The notes beneath the pieces are model-generated. The model had not been told where the DNA came from and made no database searches. It was given only the letters and a program-made list of their open reading frames with translations. A DNA stretch of 55,414 nt from Paraburkholderia solitsugae (GTDB lineage: Bacteria > Pseudomonadota > Gammaproteobacteria > Burkholderiales > Burkholderiaceae), in the NCBI RefSeq assembly GCF_013177695.1, contig NZ_WOEY01000067.1, positions 1 through 55,414 on the forward strand. Direction: 5' to 3'. Position 1 is the stretch's first letter; every line of letters begins with the position of its first letter. The translations under genes were made by a program, and so were the position numbers. Below are positions 18,158 to 26,528 of this stretch, piece by piece.

Positions 18158-18463
18158 TCAGCCCGGGACTTCGTCGCCTAGAAATTGCGGTATGTGGTCT
18201 GCGCTCGCCGCCGGCGAAGAGATGGATCGTGCGATATTCATCGCTGGTCGCTTGTATTCCGGCGGGAATACACACCACGAACCCTCGTCGTGACGAAAGA
18301 ACACGAACGCCAGCCTACCTGACGGGCGATCGGCCTCCACACATACATAGCGCCACTGCTTACGGCGCGAGTGACCGAAGCGTGTCACGCGAGCATGCTT
18401 CGCAGCGTCCGGTCCCAACCAATTCTCAACCAGCGCGCGCAATGACTTTTCCCGGGTGCCCAT
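18158..18463 (-). CDS. Small protein of unknown function
   Basis: This 101-residue reading frame has coding-like GC distribution and a plausible order of structure: a basic N-terminal half with WLGPDAAKHARVTRFG and a beta-rich centre with YVCVEADRPSG and FVFFRHDEGSWCVFPP. No membrane segment, signal or catalytic motif is visible, and I do not recognise a family with certainty. It stands alone between the IS1182 element and the broken chemoreceptor gene. Confidence 0.6.
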   Translation of the reverse strand: MGTREKSLRALVENWLGPDAAKHARVTRFGHSRRKQWRYVCVEADRPSGRLAFVFFRHDEGSWCVFPPEYKRPAMNIARSISSPAASADHIPQFLGDEVPG

Positions 18464-18690
18464 TTGTTCCTCCGACTACTTCGATCCCTCTATGCGCCTG
18501 CGAAACCTGGCGATGCGAATGCTACCTGACGGTGAGACGATAAAAGCGAGACTATCCCGCCCTGTAAAGCTGGAGCTGCAATACCTGCACCGCTCACCGG
18601 GGATACGACCATTAGCTGTCTTCCGCGGACTCGCTTATCGAACTTCCAACCGTTCAATTGGCATGGCGGATCACACTTCATTCCCCGTTG

Positions 18691-19267
18691 CTAGCCTGGT
18701 AATGTGAAACGGCCAATTGCATCGCGCAGGCTGGCGACCTGATCGCGCAACGAGTGCGCGGCAGCCGCAGCCTGTTCGACCAGCGCTGCGTTCTGCTGCG
18801 TCACCTCGTCCATCTCTCCGATCGCACGGTTCACCTGCTCGATGCCCGCGCTCTGTTCCAGCGACGCGCAGCTGATTTCGTCGAGGATTGCGTGGACGCG
18901 CGTGACCGCCTTCACGATGTCGGCCATCGTCGCGCCTGCATTTGATACCTGCTCAGCGCCCACCTCAACCGATCACGAGATGCGAATCGATGATCGCCAC
19001 ATAGCCGTCCTCGCCATAGCGCAGGTCGGCCAACGCCGCCAACGCCTGCCTGCGCGCGTCCACGGCGCTCAGCGCACCCTTCTGCGCGAGCCGATAGTAG
19101 TGGCCGGCGAGGCTCTGGGCCTGCTGCACGAGCGCCCGCAACTGCTCGCAGCGATCGGCGAGCATGGACCAGCGCGCCTGCCACGCGCCAAACGCGCCGA
19201 TCAGCACGAGGCCGATCCACAGCAAGGCGACCATCGAAAGAAGCTTGCGGTTCCACGTCATTTTCAT
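18691..19267 (-). pseudogene. Methyl-accepting chemotaxis protein with large internal deletion
   Basis: The 5' part (from 19267) codes MKMTWNRKLLSM, one membrane segment and the start of a periplasmic Cache-type sensor, up to YGEDGYVAIIDSHLVIG, then a stop. The 3' part begins one base away in another frame and codes the last 90 residues of an MCP signalling domain: GAEQVSNAGATM, then VNRAIGEMDEVTQQNAALVEQ. Normal proteins of this type have over 500 residues, so about 300 or more residues, including the ligand pocket, second membrane segment, HAMP domain and the signalling hairpin tip, are gone. It probably once sensed a substrate of the neighbouring catabolic genes. Confidence 0.85.
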
Positions 19268-19311
19268 AGATGAGGAAGGCGATACAGTTCGGCCCGACGC
19301 GCGCGCCGGGC

Positions 19312-19731
19312 TCAACGCGCGACGATCATGCATACGGCCGACGCCGTTGCAACGAGCTTATCGTCCTGCCACAGCTCTCCGTTCACGTTGCACACACCGC
19401 GCCCCCTGCGCACCAGCGTCGCCCGGCCAACCAGGCTGCCGGGCTTCGCGGGCCGCAGGAACGAGGTGTTCAGGCTAAGCGTGGCGCACTGTTCGCCTTC
19501 AGCCAGTGTCGACGTCACGAGCGTCGCCGTCACGTCGTCGAGCATGGCGCACAGCATGCCGCCCTGCACCTGACCTGCCGGGTTGAGGAACGCCGGCGCG
19601 CCCACGTACTGCGCCTCAAGCGTGCCGTCTACAAGTGACAGGAATCTCCCGCCAAGCGTTGTCGTCACCGCCGGCAGCGAGCCGTTCGTGCCGTACAGGC
19701 GCGCGAGAGTCTGTTTCTCATCGATTTCCAT
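19312..19731 (-). CDS. PaaI-family hotdog thioesterase
   Basis: The product has 139 residues with the hotdog-fold thioesterase pattern: FLNPAGQVQGGMLCAMLDDVT carries the usual (N/H)xxGxVxGG active-site loop near residue 55, followed by TLSLNTSFLRPAKPG. Such enzymes hydrolyse acyl- or aryl-CoA thioesters and often rescue CoA from stalled intermediates in aromatic degradation. TAGGAG lies seven bases before the ATG at 19731. It is the last gene of the minus-strand arm of the island, 68 bp after the enoyl-CoA hydratase. Confidence 0.87.
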   Translation of the reverse strand: MEIDEKQTLARLYGTNGSLPAVTTTLGGRFLSLVDGTLEAQYVGAPAFLNPAGQVQGGMLCAMLDDVTATLVTSTLAEGEQCATLSLNTSFLRPAKPGSLVGRATLVRRGRGVCNVNGELWQDDKLVATASAVCMIVAR

Positions 19732-19799
19732 TGATGGTCTCCTATTTTCGAGGCAGCTTGGGGTTCGAAGCCCAAGCGCTTTTCGCATTGCTTCGAAGC

Positions 19800-20585
19800 C
19801 TATTCGCCGCGAAACACCGGTTTGCGCTTCTCCTGCCACGCCAGCGCGCCTTCACGCAGGTCCTGCGATGCGTCCGCCTGCGTGACGTCGCGCCAGAACT
19901 CGTCTTCGTCTAGCGTGCCGCATGCAATCCGGTTCAGGTGCTTCTTCATGCCGAGCAGCGCCAGCGGCGCCATCCCGGCCAGGTCGCCGCTTAGGCGTTC
20001 GACTTCGTCGCGCAGCGCGGCTGGCGCCACCACCGCATCGAGAAACCCGCAGGCCTGCATCTGCGCGGCATCGAACGTCGCGGCCGCAAGCAGCAGCTTC
20101 TTTGCCGTATTCAGTCCGAGCCTCGAAACATAGCGCTGCAAGCCGTCGCGATAGAACAGCAGGCCAAGCCGCGCAGCCGGCACGAACATCTGGCTCGTTT
20201 CAATGCCGATCCGAAAGTCGCAGGCGAGCGCGAGATCGGTTGCGCCGCCGTACACGCCACCGTTGATCGCTGCGATCGTCACCGGCCGCGCGCGCTCCAG
20301 CTCGTTGGCGAGCGCCTCGAAGCTCGCGCCCGCGTCGCCGTCGCCGTCGCCAATGCTGCCAATGTTGAAGCCAGCGCAAAAGTGCCGGCCTTCGGCGCAT
20401 AGCCGCAGTACGAGCACGTCGCGCCGCGCGTCTACGTCGCGGATGAAGCTGCGCAGCGTCGCGAGGTCTTCCGGTTCGAGACGGTTCGCCATCTCGGGGC
20501 GACGCAGCGTGATCGTCGCTATCGGACCGGCGACGGTGAGTTCCGGCGCAAAGCCGGACGAATGGGTGACGGGCTTCGGGGTCAT
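19800..20585 (-). CDS. Enoyl-CoA hydratase/isomerase family protein
   Basis: The product has 261 residues of the crotonase fold. The first oxyanion element is in GRHFCAGFNIGSIG near residue 68, the second in AAINGGVYGGATDLALACDF near residue 105. The C-terminal part has LALLGMKKHLNRI. Instead of the usual catalytic Glu pair the second position lies in LGLLFYRDGLQRY, so hydratase, isomerase or hydrolase activity cannot be decided. It lies seven bases after the first RraA-type gene. There are two crotonase genes in the island; the other is at 35857. Confidence 0.87.
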   Translation of the reverse strand: MTPKPVTHSSGFAPELTVAGPIATITLRRPEMANRLEPEDLATLRSFIRDVDARRDVLVLRLCAEGRHFCAGFNIGSIGDGDGDAGASFEALANELERARPVTIAAINGGVYGGATDLALACDFRIGIETSQMFVPAARLGLLFYRDGLQRYVSRLGLNTAKKLLLAAATFDAAQMQACGFLDAVVAPAALRDEVERLSGDLAGMAPLALLGMKKHLNRIACGTLDEDEFWRDVTQADASQDLREGALAWQEKRKPVFRGE

Positions 20586-20592
20586 CTAGAGA

Positions 20593-21255
20593 TCAATGGA
20601 AGTTGTAGATCTGCATGGTCGTCTCGCCCGACTCAATGCGCTTGCAGATCGTGGCCTCATCGGCCTCGCGCTTCGCGGCCATCTCGACTACGTCCGCCGC
20701 ACGCGCACGCGGGATGGCAACGACGCCGTCCCGGTCGCCGACAATCAGGTCGCCCGCGTTGACCGTTACGTTACCGATCAACACCGGTTCGTTGATCCAG
20801 CCAATCGCACCATAATCCTTGCCCGTCCCACGAATCGACAGGCCGCGCGAAAACACCGGGAAGCCGATCTGCTCGAGCAGGTCCGCGTCGCGCACAGCAG
20901 CGTCGATCACGAGACCGGCGAGACCGCGCACCTTTGCCGCGGTTGTCATGACTTCACCCCAGTAGCCATGCTCGTAGATGCCGCTGGTGTAGACCACCAG
21001 CACATCGCCCGGTTGCGCGAGCACAAGCGCGCGATGTAGCCATAGGTTGTCGCCGCCGGGCGAATGCACGGTAATTGCCGCGCCGCAGATTCTGAAGCCC
21101 GGCGCCACCGGCCTGATCGCCGGCGGCAGCGCACCGACCTTGCCGCCTGCTTCGTGCAGCGTCGCCGCAGGCAACGTGCGCGCGGTCTCGACCACGCTCG
21201 CTTCGACGCGTTCAATGGCGGTGCGCACCGTCGTTGCCGAATCGTGTTCTTTCAT
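20593..21255 (-). CDS. RraA-family aldolase paralog 1 (likely CHA/HMG aldolase)
   Basis: The product has 220 residues. The metal-site pattern is E-X20-R-D: Glu in YWGEVMTT, then Arg-Asp in IDAAVRD. CHA/HMG aldolases of gallate and protocatechuate meta-cleavage carry D-X20-R-D, so this is the closest acidic variant. The likely reaction is retro-aldol cleavage of 4-carboxy-4-hydroxy-2-oxoadipate or a relative to pyruvate plus an oxoacid, with oxaloacetate decarboxylase side activity. Of the three paralogs it most resembles the aldolases in length and in GDNLWLHRAL near residue 70. GGGGGAA precedes the ATG. Confidence 0.85.
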   Translation of the reverse strand: MKEHDSATTVRTAIERVEASVVETARTLPAATLHEAGGKVGALPPAIRPVAPGFRICGAAITVHSPGGDNLWLHRALVLAQPGDVLVVYTSGIYEHGYWGEVMTTAAKVRGLAGLVIDAAVRDADLLEQIGFPVFSRGLSIRGTGKDYGAIGWINEPVLIGNVTVNAGDLIVGDRDGVVAIPRARAADVVEMAAKREADEATICKRIESGETTMQIYNFH

Positions 21256-21257
21256 GT

Positions 21258-21917
21258 TTATTTCCCCCGAGCCTGCAACTGGTGGTACTTGAACTGCTTG
21301 CGCGCCTCGTCCAGACGCATGCCGCCGCGACAGGCTTCGCGGATTGCGTCCTCTGCATGCTGGATCGTCTCGGCCGCGTCGAGCACAGCGTCCTCATGCT
21401 CGCGCGGGATCACGATCACACCGTCGGCATCGCCGCGCAGGATGTCACCAGGCTGAACGCGTGCCTCGCCGATGTTGACCGGAATGTTGGTCGCTTCGAC
21501 CTGCACCCGATCCTTGCCTGTACGCATCCAGTGATCACGGCTGAACACGGGATAGCCGAGCTTCAGGCACAGGGCGACGTCGCGGCACACGCCGTTGATC
21601 ACCGTGCCGCCCAGGCCGCGGCGGTGTGCGATCTCGGTCAGGATGTCGCCCCAGACGGTCGCGTCTTCGCGCCCACCGTTGTCAAGCACGACGATCGCGC
21701 CGGGCGGCACGCCGTCGATGTAGTCGCCGACCGTCCCAGGCGGGTTCGAGGCAGGACCGTACTTGAGTGTCCAGGCGCGCCCCGCGAGCCGGAAGTCCGT
21801 ACTGCGGGCCTTGATCCTGTAGCACTGCCCAGCGATGCTGAGTTTGTCGAGCGCATCCGAGAGGGTGGCCGTATCGAGTTTGCCGGCGCGTTCAACGTTG
21901 CGGTTTTCATTCGTCAT
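21258..21917 (-). CDS. RraA-family protein paralog 2
   Basis: The product has 219 residues from MTNENRN. The site is exactly D-X20-R-D: Asp in VWGDILTE, Arg-Asp in INGVCRD. By the published rule this motif marks a class II pyruvate aldolase. ATLSDALDKLSIAGQ near the N-terminus is strongly shared with paralog 3, so these two are closer to each other. AGGATA lies before the ATG at 21917; an ATG 11 codons upstream has no better site. It is two bases from paralog 1 and 29 bp from paralog 3. Confidence 0.85.
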   Translation of the reverse strand: MTNENRNVERAGKLDTATLSDALDKLSIAGQCYRIKARSTDFRLAGRAWTLKYGPASNPPGTVGDYIDGVPPGAIVVLDNGGREDATVWGDILTEIAHRRGLGGTVINGVCRDVALCLKLGYPVFSRDHWMRTGKDRVQVEATNIPVNIGEARVQPGDILRGDADGVIVIPREHEDAVLDAAETIQHAEDAIREACRGGMRLDEARKQFKYHQLQARGK

Positions 21918-21946
21918 GTATCTATCCTGGTGGATTGTGAATGTGC

Positions 21947-22600
21947 TCACTTGAGCATGTGTTCGTAGTTGCCACCCATCACTTTCCCGACCGGCGAGCC
22001 AGACAGGATCGCCTTGGCCATCGCGGCTTCCTTCGCGACAATCGTCTCGGCAGTGTCGAGCACGATGCCGATGTCGCCGGCGCGGATGAAGATCACGGCG
22101 CTGTTGTCGGCCACGACATAGTCGCCTGCCTCCACCGGCACTTCGCCGATCTGCACAGGCACGTTGGTGCCCTTCTCGACCACGCGGCCGCGCGCCGTGC
22201 GCGCCGTGGTTGCGCGGCTGAACACCGGCAGTTCATAGGCGATGGCTTCGTCGATATCGCGCACCGGGCCGTCGGCCACCACGCCCGCGACCTCGCGCAC
22301 TTTCGCCGCGAGCGAGAGGAGACCGCCCCAGCAGCCCGCTTCGACGCCGCTGCGCTGTTCGACCACGATCACGTTCTCGTCATTGGCCTGTTCGATTGCC
22401 GTGCAGCCGAGGTGGACGGGCGGTCCGGGCGGCGCTTCGCCGGTGCCAAGCTTGACGGTGATTGCGCGGCCGGCGATCCTTCCCGCGCCCGCGCGCTGCG
22501 GCAGTCCGCTCACGACGCCGGGCAGCTTGAGTTTGTCGAGTGCGTCCGACACGGCGCAGCAATCGAGGCGGCGCAGGCGCTGTACATTCAGGTCAGTCAT
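21947..22600 (-). CDS. RraA-family protein paralog 3
   Basis: The product has 217 residues. Its motif is G-X20-R-D-X2-E: Gly in CWGGLLSL, then VRDIDE. This is the form described for Thermus RraA and yeast Yer010C, which have oxaloacetate decarboxylase and HMG aldolase activity, and it differs from paralogs 1 and 2. The start CCAVSDALDKLKLPG aligns with paralog 2. It is first of the three to be transcribed and follows the extradiol dioxygenase gene by 42 bp. A role in RNase E control is unlikely given the context. Confidence 0.85.
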   Translation of the reverse strand: MTDLNVQRLRRLDCCAVSDALDKLKLPGVVSGLPQRAGAGRIAGRAITVKLGTGEAPPGPPVHLGCTAIEQANDENVIVVEQRSGVEAGCWGGLLSLAAKVREVAGVVADGPVRDIDEAIAYELPVFSRATTARTARGRVVEKGTNVPVQIGEVPVEAGDYVVADNSAVIFIRAGDIGIVLDTAETIVAKEAAMAKAILSGSPVGKVMGGNYEHMLK

Positions 22601-22642
22601 GTTGGTTGTCTTCCGTAGATTTCACTGCGGCAGGAAGCCAGG

Positions 22643-23641
22643 TCAGGCCAGCGTGCGCCATGCGGCGAAACACAGTCCGGTGCCGGTCAGTGCGGGGCTG
22701 CGATAGCCCGCCGTGTACGAGACCCATTCGAGGTCGAGCGATTTGACTGCTTCGACTGCGATGATCCAGTTGCGGATCTCCGAGCTGCCCGCCTGCAGCT
22801 GCTTCGGATCGAGCGCGGCGAGCCAGGCACTGTCCTTGCGGCGGATTGCGTCGATGATGCCGTTGTCGAGTTCCTCGTCGACCACGAAGTGCGAGAGGCC
22901 GCCCGAGGCGAGCACACCCACGCGCAGGTCTTCCGGGTACGCCTCGATCAGCTCCCGCAACGCAGCGCCGAGCTGGATACAGCGACGCGGCGTGGGCTGA
23001 TTGGGCGGATCAAAGGTATTCACGATCACCGGAATGACCGGCAGGTCGAGGCCCTGCAGATAGCGGCGATGAATGAACGAGAAAGCGTGGCCTTCGTACT
23101 GGCCGCGCTCGAGACCGTCCATTGCCGCCATGTCGAAGTCGCATTCACAGAGTTCGCGAATCATCCAGCGTGCCATGTCCGATCTGACGGGATAGTCGAC
23201 GTCGGCATCGGGCTCCTGCCGCATGGTCCGCGCCCGTGCGTACCAGCTGTCGTTCTCGCCAGTCACACGCTTTGCGTTGCGGATCGTCTCGCCGTAGTAG
23301 ATCGCGAACGCCGGGTTATTCGTTGTCCGGAACAACTCGGTCTGGTCGTCGCCGACGACGATCAGCACATCGAGCCGGGCGGCACGAATGCGCTCGCGCA
23401 ACTCGTCCATCGCTGCTTCAGCCTGATCGTAGCGCTCACCCATCTTTTCAGGCGTGACCATCGTCTCGGCGTCAGCCGGCGCGCGTTCGAGCAAATCGTT
23501 ATAAGTGACGTGATCGCCCGCCCTGTCGAAGTAATGCGGGTTCTTCGGGTCAACTGCGCGGAAGCCATGCTGCCAATCTTCGCGCTGCGACACCAGCATG
23601 ATGCTGTGCGATGAACCGAATGCGGCTACCAAACGTGCCAT
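22643..23641 (-). CDS. LigB-type class III extradiol dioxygenase (DesZ-like)
   Basis: The product has 332 residues of the LigB fold. FGSSHSIML gives the first iron His near residue 12, GDHVTY a second candidate near residue 43, VVGDDQTELF follows, and SGGLSHFVVDEELD near residue 268 carries the acid-base His region. Size and the RYDQAEAAMDELR helix resemble 3-O-methylgallate dioxygenase DesZ more than gallate dioxygenase, which has a fused LigA part. No ligA-like gene is nearby. It would cleave a catechol- or gallate-like ring next to a hydroxyl, giving the substrate of hydratase and aldolase steps. GGAAGGA precedes the ATG. Confidence 0.86.
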   Translation of the reverse strand: MARLVAAFGSSHSIMLVSQREDWQHGFRAVDPKNPHYFDRAGDHVTYNDLLERAPADAETMVTPEKMGERYDQAEAAMDELRERIRAARLDVLIVVGDDQTELFRTTNNPAFAIYYGETIRNAKRVTGENDSWYARARTMRQEPDADVDYPVRSDMARWMIRELCECDFDMAAMDGLERGQYEGHAFSFIHRRYLQGLDLPVIPVIVNTFDPPNQPTPRRCIQLGAALRELIEAYPEDLRVGVLASGGLSHFVVDEELDNGIIDAIRRKDSAWLAALDPKQLQAGSSEIRNWIIAVEAVKSLDLEWVSYTAGYRSPALTGTGLCFAAWRTLA

Positions 23642-23678
23642 ATCTTGTCCTTCCGTTCTCTCGTGAGTTGCGCGACGT

Positions 23679-24908
23679 TCAGACTACGAACGCTTTGCGC
23701 CATTGTTCGATCTGCTCGTCTGAGTAGCCGAGCTCCTGCAGAATTGCCTGGGTGTCCTCGCCCTGTTCGGGCGCAAGGCGTGGCGCCGCTTCGCGCGGGT
23801 AGCGCGACAGCCGGAACGGCTGCCCGAGCAACGCGGCTCCGGTTTTACCCGGCAGATCGACGGGCCAGGTAATGCCGAGATGCCTGACCTGCGGGTCGTC
23901 GAACACTTCATCGATCCCATAGATTGGGCCGCACGGCACACCGGCCTTAAGCAGGATTTCGGTCCATTCCTTCGTCGTGCGCGTCTTGAACACCTCGCTG
24001 ACCGCTTGGTTCACGGCGTCACGGTTCGCGACGCGGGCCGGGTCCGAGTCGTAGCCCGGTGCCCGTGCAAGATCCTCGAGACCGAGCGCGTCGCACAAAC
24101 GCGTCCACATCGTCTGGCCGATCGCGGCGAGGTTGAGGTAGCCGTCCTGAGTCGCAAATACGCCGGTCGGCACCGTAAGCGGATGCTCATTGCCCACCTG
24201 CTCCGGCACTTTCCTGTCCACGAGCCATTGCGCCGCCTGGAAGTCGAGCATGGCGAGCTGCGCTTCGAGTAGCGATGTCTGTACCCATTGCCCCTCGCCC
24301 GATGCTTCCCGCTCGAGCAATGCGGTCAGAATCGCCATCGCGCAGAAGTGGCCTGCGCACAGGTCCGCAATCGGAATGCCGACGCGCATCGGACCTTCGC
24401 CTGGCTTGCCCGTCACGCTCATGAGGCCGCCCATGCCCTGCGCGATGGAGTCGAAGCCGGGCCAGTTCGCATACGGACCGTCCTGGCCGAAGCCCGAGAT
24501 ACTCGCGTACACGAGCCGCGGATTGATTGCGCGCAGCGCGTCGGGACCGATGCCGAGGCGGTGCTTCACATCGGGACGGTAATTCTCGATGAACACGTCG
24601 GCACGCCGGATCAGCTCGTGAAGAATCTCGCGGCCGGCAGGGTCCTTCATGTTCAGCGTGAGGCTTTCCTTGTTGCGATGCAGATTTTCGTAATCGGCGC
24701 GATTGTGATCGCGTCCGCCGATCATGTCGTCGCCGCCCGGCGCGCCCGGCGGAATCTCAACCTTGATCACGCGCGCGCCCATGTCGGCGAACAGACGCAT
24801 GGCGGTCGGGCCCGCGCGTACACGCGTTGCGTCGATGATCGTGAAGCGCGACAGGGCGCCTTTACGCGGGGCGCCCGCCGTCCCGGCGCCGTTGGATTCG
24901 TTAGTCAT
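23679..24908 (-). CDS. CaiB/BaiF family CoA-transferase
   Basis: The product has 409 residues, normal for class III CoA-transferases. FADMGARVIKVEIPPGAPGGD near residue 44 and NYRDVK-type sequence (FIENYRPDVKHRLG) are hallmarks; the catalytic Asp is expected in GGRDHNRADYENLHRNKESL near residue 67-85. It would activate a carboxylic acid using a CoA donor such as succinyl-CoA. Together with the NDP-forming synthetase the island has two ways to make CoA esters. It is 37 bp downstream-flanked by the dioxygenase and preceded by the DUF35 gene. Confidence 0.88.
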   Translation of the reverse strand: MTNESNGAGTAGAPRKGALSRFTIIDATRVRAGPTAMRLFADMGARVIKVEIPPGAPGGDDMIGGRDHNRADYENLHRNKESLTLNMKDPAGREILHELIRRADVFIENYRPDVKHRLGIGPDALRAINPRLVYASISGFGQDGPYANWPGFDSIAQGMGGLMSVTGKPGEGPMRVGIPIADLCAGHFCAMAILTALLEREASGEGQWVQTSLLEAQLAMLDFQAAQWLVDRKVPEQVGNEHPLTVPTGVFATQDGYLNLAAIGQTMWTRLCDALGLEDLARAPGYDSDPARVANRDAVNQAVSEVFKTRTTKEWTEILLKAGVPCGPIYGIDEVFDDPQVRHLGITWPVDLPGKTGAALLGQPFRLSRYPREAAPRLAPEQGEDTQAILQELGYSDEQIEQWRKAFVV

Positions 24909-24918
24909 GTGCTATGCC

Positions 24919-25362
24919 TCAGGCCGGAGTGAACATCGGAACCGGATAGCCGCCGTCGCTCGGTTTGAAGATCACCTGAACGCGATGGCCGATTTCAAGC
25001 GCGGCAGGATCGCAGTCGACGAGATCGGTAAGCATCGTCACGCCCTCGTCGAGCGTCACGTAGGCGAGCGTGTAGCGCGCTTCGTCCTTGCCCATTGTGC
25101 TGAACGAATAAATCGTGCCCTTGCCAGTCGATTCGATCCATTCGGTGTTCGCGCTCAGGCAGTGCGGACAGATGTCACGTGGGTAGTAGTGTGTTTCGCC
25201 GCAGTCCGTGCAGCGTTTCACGAGCAGGCGGCCTTCGCTGGCCGCGTCCCAGAACGGCAGTGCCTCCGGCAGCGCGCGTGGTGCGGCAATGCGACGCGGA
25301 CCGGTGGGCTTCGGGGGCTTGTTCGCGGCCTTGTCGGCCGCCGGATTCTGAATAGTCGTCAT
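24919..25362 (-). CDS. Zn-ribbon OB-fold protein (DUF35)
   Basis: The product has 147 residues. A zinc ribbon with CTDCG and CPHCL at about residues 51-70 is followed by an OB-fold with GKGTIYSFSTM and VTLDEGVTMLTDLVDCD. Such proteins bind SCP2-type thiolases or aldolases and are needed for their stability or CoA binding, as in ChsH2 with Ltp2 and BbsA with BbsB. Its start lies two bases after the thiolase stop, so a complex with that product is very likely. The N-terminal 25 residues are Pro/Lys/Ala-rich and probably disordered. Confidence 0.9.
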   Translation of the reverse strand: MTTIQNPAADKAANKPPKPTGPRRIAAPRALPEALPFWDAASEGRLLVKRCTDCGETHYYPRDICPHCLSANTEWIESTGKGTIYSFSTMGKDEARYTLAYVTLDEGVTMLTDLVDCDPAALEIGHRVQVIFKPSDGGYPVPMFTPA

Positions 25363-25364
25363 CG

Positions 25365-26528
25365 TTATACCCGTTCCAGAATGAGCGTAGCGGCCGTATG
25401 ACGTGACGCGAGTGCACCACCGATGCCGCTCGCGAGCGCGAGGTGGCAGTTCTGCACCTGCACGGCGGGATGCGCCTCGCCACGCAGCTGGCGTACCGCC
25501 TCGATCACTTTCGTGACCCCACCGCGGTTCGCCGGATGGTTATTGCACAACCCGCCGCCGTCGGTGTTGAACGGCAATTTGCCGACGCCGGAGATCAGAC
25601 CGCCGTCCTGCACGAACTTGCCGCCCTCGCCCTTCCTGCAGAAGCCGAGATCCTCCAGCTGCATGAGCACGGTGATGGTGAAGCTGTCGTAGAGCGACGC
25701 GTACCTGATGTCGGCCGGTGTCACGCCCGCTTCCGCGAACGCTGCCGCGCCCGACCACTTCGCCGCCGACCAGGTCAGGTCGATCTTGCCGCCCGCAGCA
25801 TGCTTCGGGGCCTCGCCCGCGCCGCGCACCTTGACGGGCGGGCGCTTGAGTTGCCGCGCAATTTCAGGACGCGCGACGATGAGCGCACCACCGCCGTCGC
25901 TCATCACGCAGCAATCGAGACGATGCAGCGGATCGGCGACCAATGGCGAATTGACCACGTCCTCGACGGTCACGACGTTGCGCAGCATCGCGTTCGGGTT
26001 GTGCTGTGCATGGTGCGACGCCGCGACCTTGATCCACGCGAGCTGCTCGCTCGTGGTTCCGTATTCGTACATGTGCCGCCTGGCGACCATCCCGTACAGA
26101 TTCTGCGTGGCTGGGCCGAACGGCAACTCGAACTGGACGTCCGGTGCATCCGGGTCCGGCGCCCTGAGCGAGAGCGCCGCACCTGCCGCACGCGGGCGGC
26201 CGGCCAGCGTGATCAGGGCGACATTGCAGCGGCCGGCTGCGATCGCCTCGGCCGCGTGCGCGACGTGCAGGATCGGCGCGGATCCGCCGCACTCGGTCGA
26301 ATCGACGTGGCGCAGCTTCAGGCCGAGGTATTCGGCGATGGTGGTCGTGCCGAGGCCCGGCGCGTCGCCCGCGCAGAAGTAGCCGTCGATGTCGTCCTTC
26401 GTCAGGCCTGCGTCCTCAAGCGCGCCCTTTGCGACGTCGGCATGCAGACGCGCCACGGAAAGGTCGTCGGCCTTTCGTGTCGGGTGCTCATAGGCACCCA
26501 CGATGTACGCTTGTCCATTCAGGCTCAT
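25365..26528 (-). CDS. SCP2-type thiolase or thiolase-fold aldolase
   Basis: The product has 387 residues from MSLNGQAY. The thiolase fold is clear: YFCAGDAPG, the Cys of DSTECGGSAP near residue 88, the ATQNLYGMVARRHM region, YASLYDSFTI near residue 290 and NTDGGGLCNNHPANRGG near residue 332. The Cys context is not the classic one. In its partnership with DUF35 it resembles Ltp2, a retro-aldolase of steroid side-chain degradation, and BbsB, a true thiolase; which applies is open. The ATG overlaps the stop of the upstream acyl-CoA dehydrogenase (ATGA). Confidence 0.86.
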   Translation of the reverse strand: MSLNGQAYIVGAYEHPTRKADDLSVARLHADVAKGALEDAGLTKDDIDGYFCAGDAPGLGTTTIAEYLGLKLRHVDSTECGGSAPILHVAHAAEAIAAGRCNVALITLAGRPRAAGAALSLRAPDPDAPDVQFELPFGPATQNLYGMVARRHMYEYGTTSEQLAWIKVAASHHAQHNPNAMLRNVVTVEDVVNSPLVADPLHRLDCCVMSDGGGALIVARPEIARQLKRPPVKVRGAGEAPKHAAGGKIDLTWSAAKWSGAAAFAEAGVTPADIRYASLYDSFTITVLMQLEDLGFCRKGEGGKFVQDGGLISGVGKLPFNTDGGGLCNNHPANRGGVTKVIEAVRQLRGEAHPAVQVQNCHLALASGIGGALASRHTAATLILERV

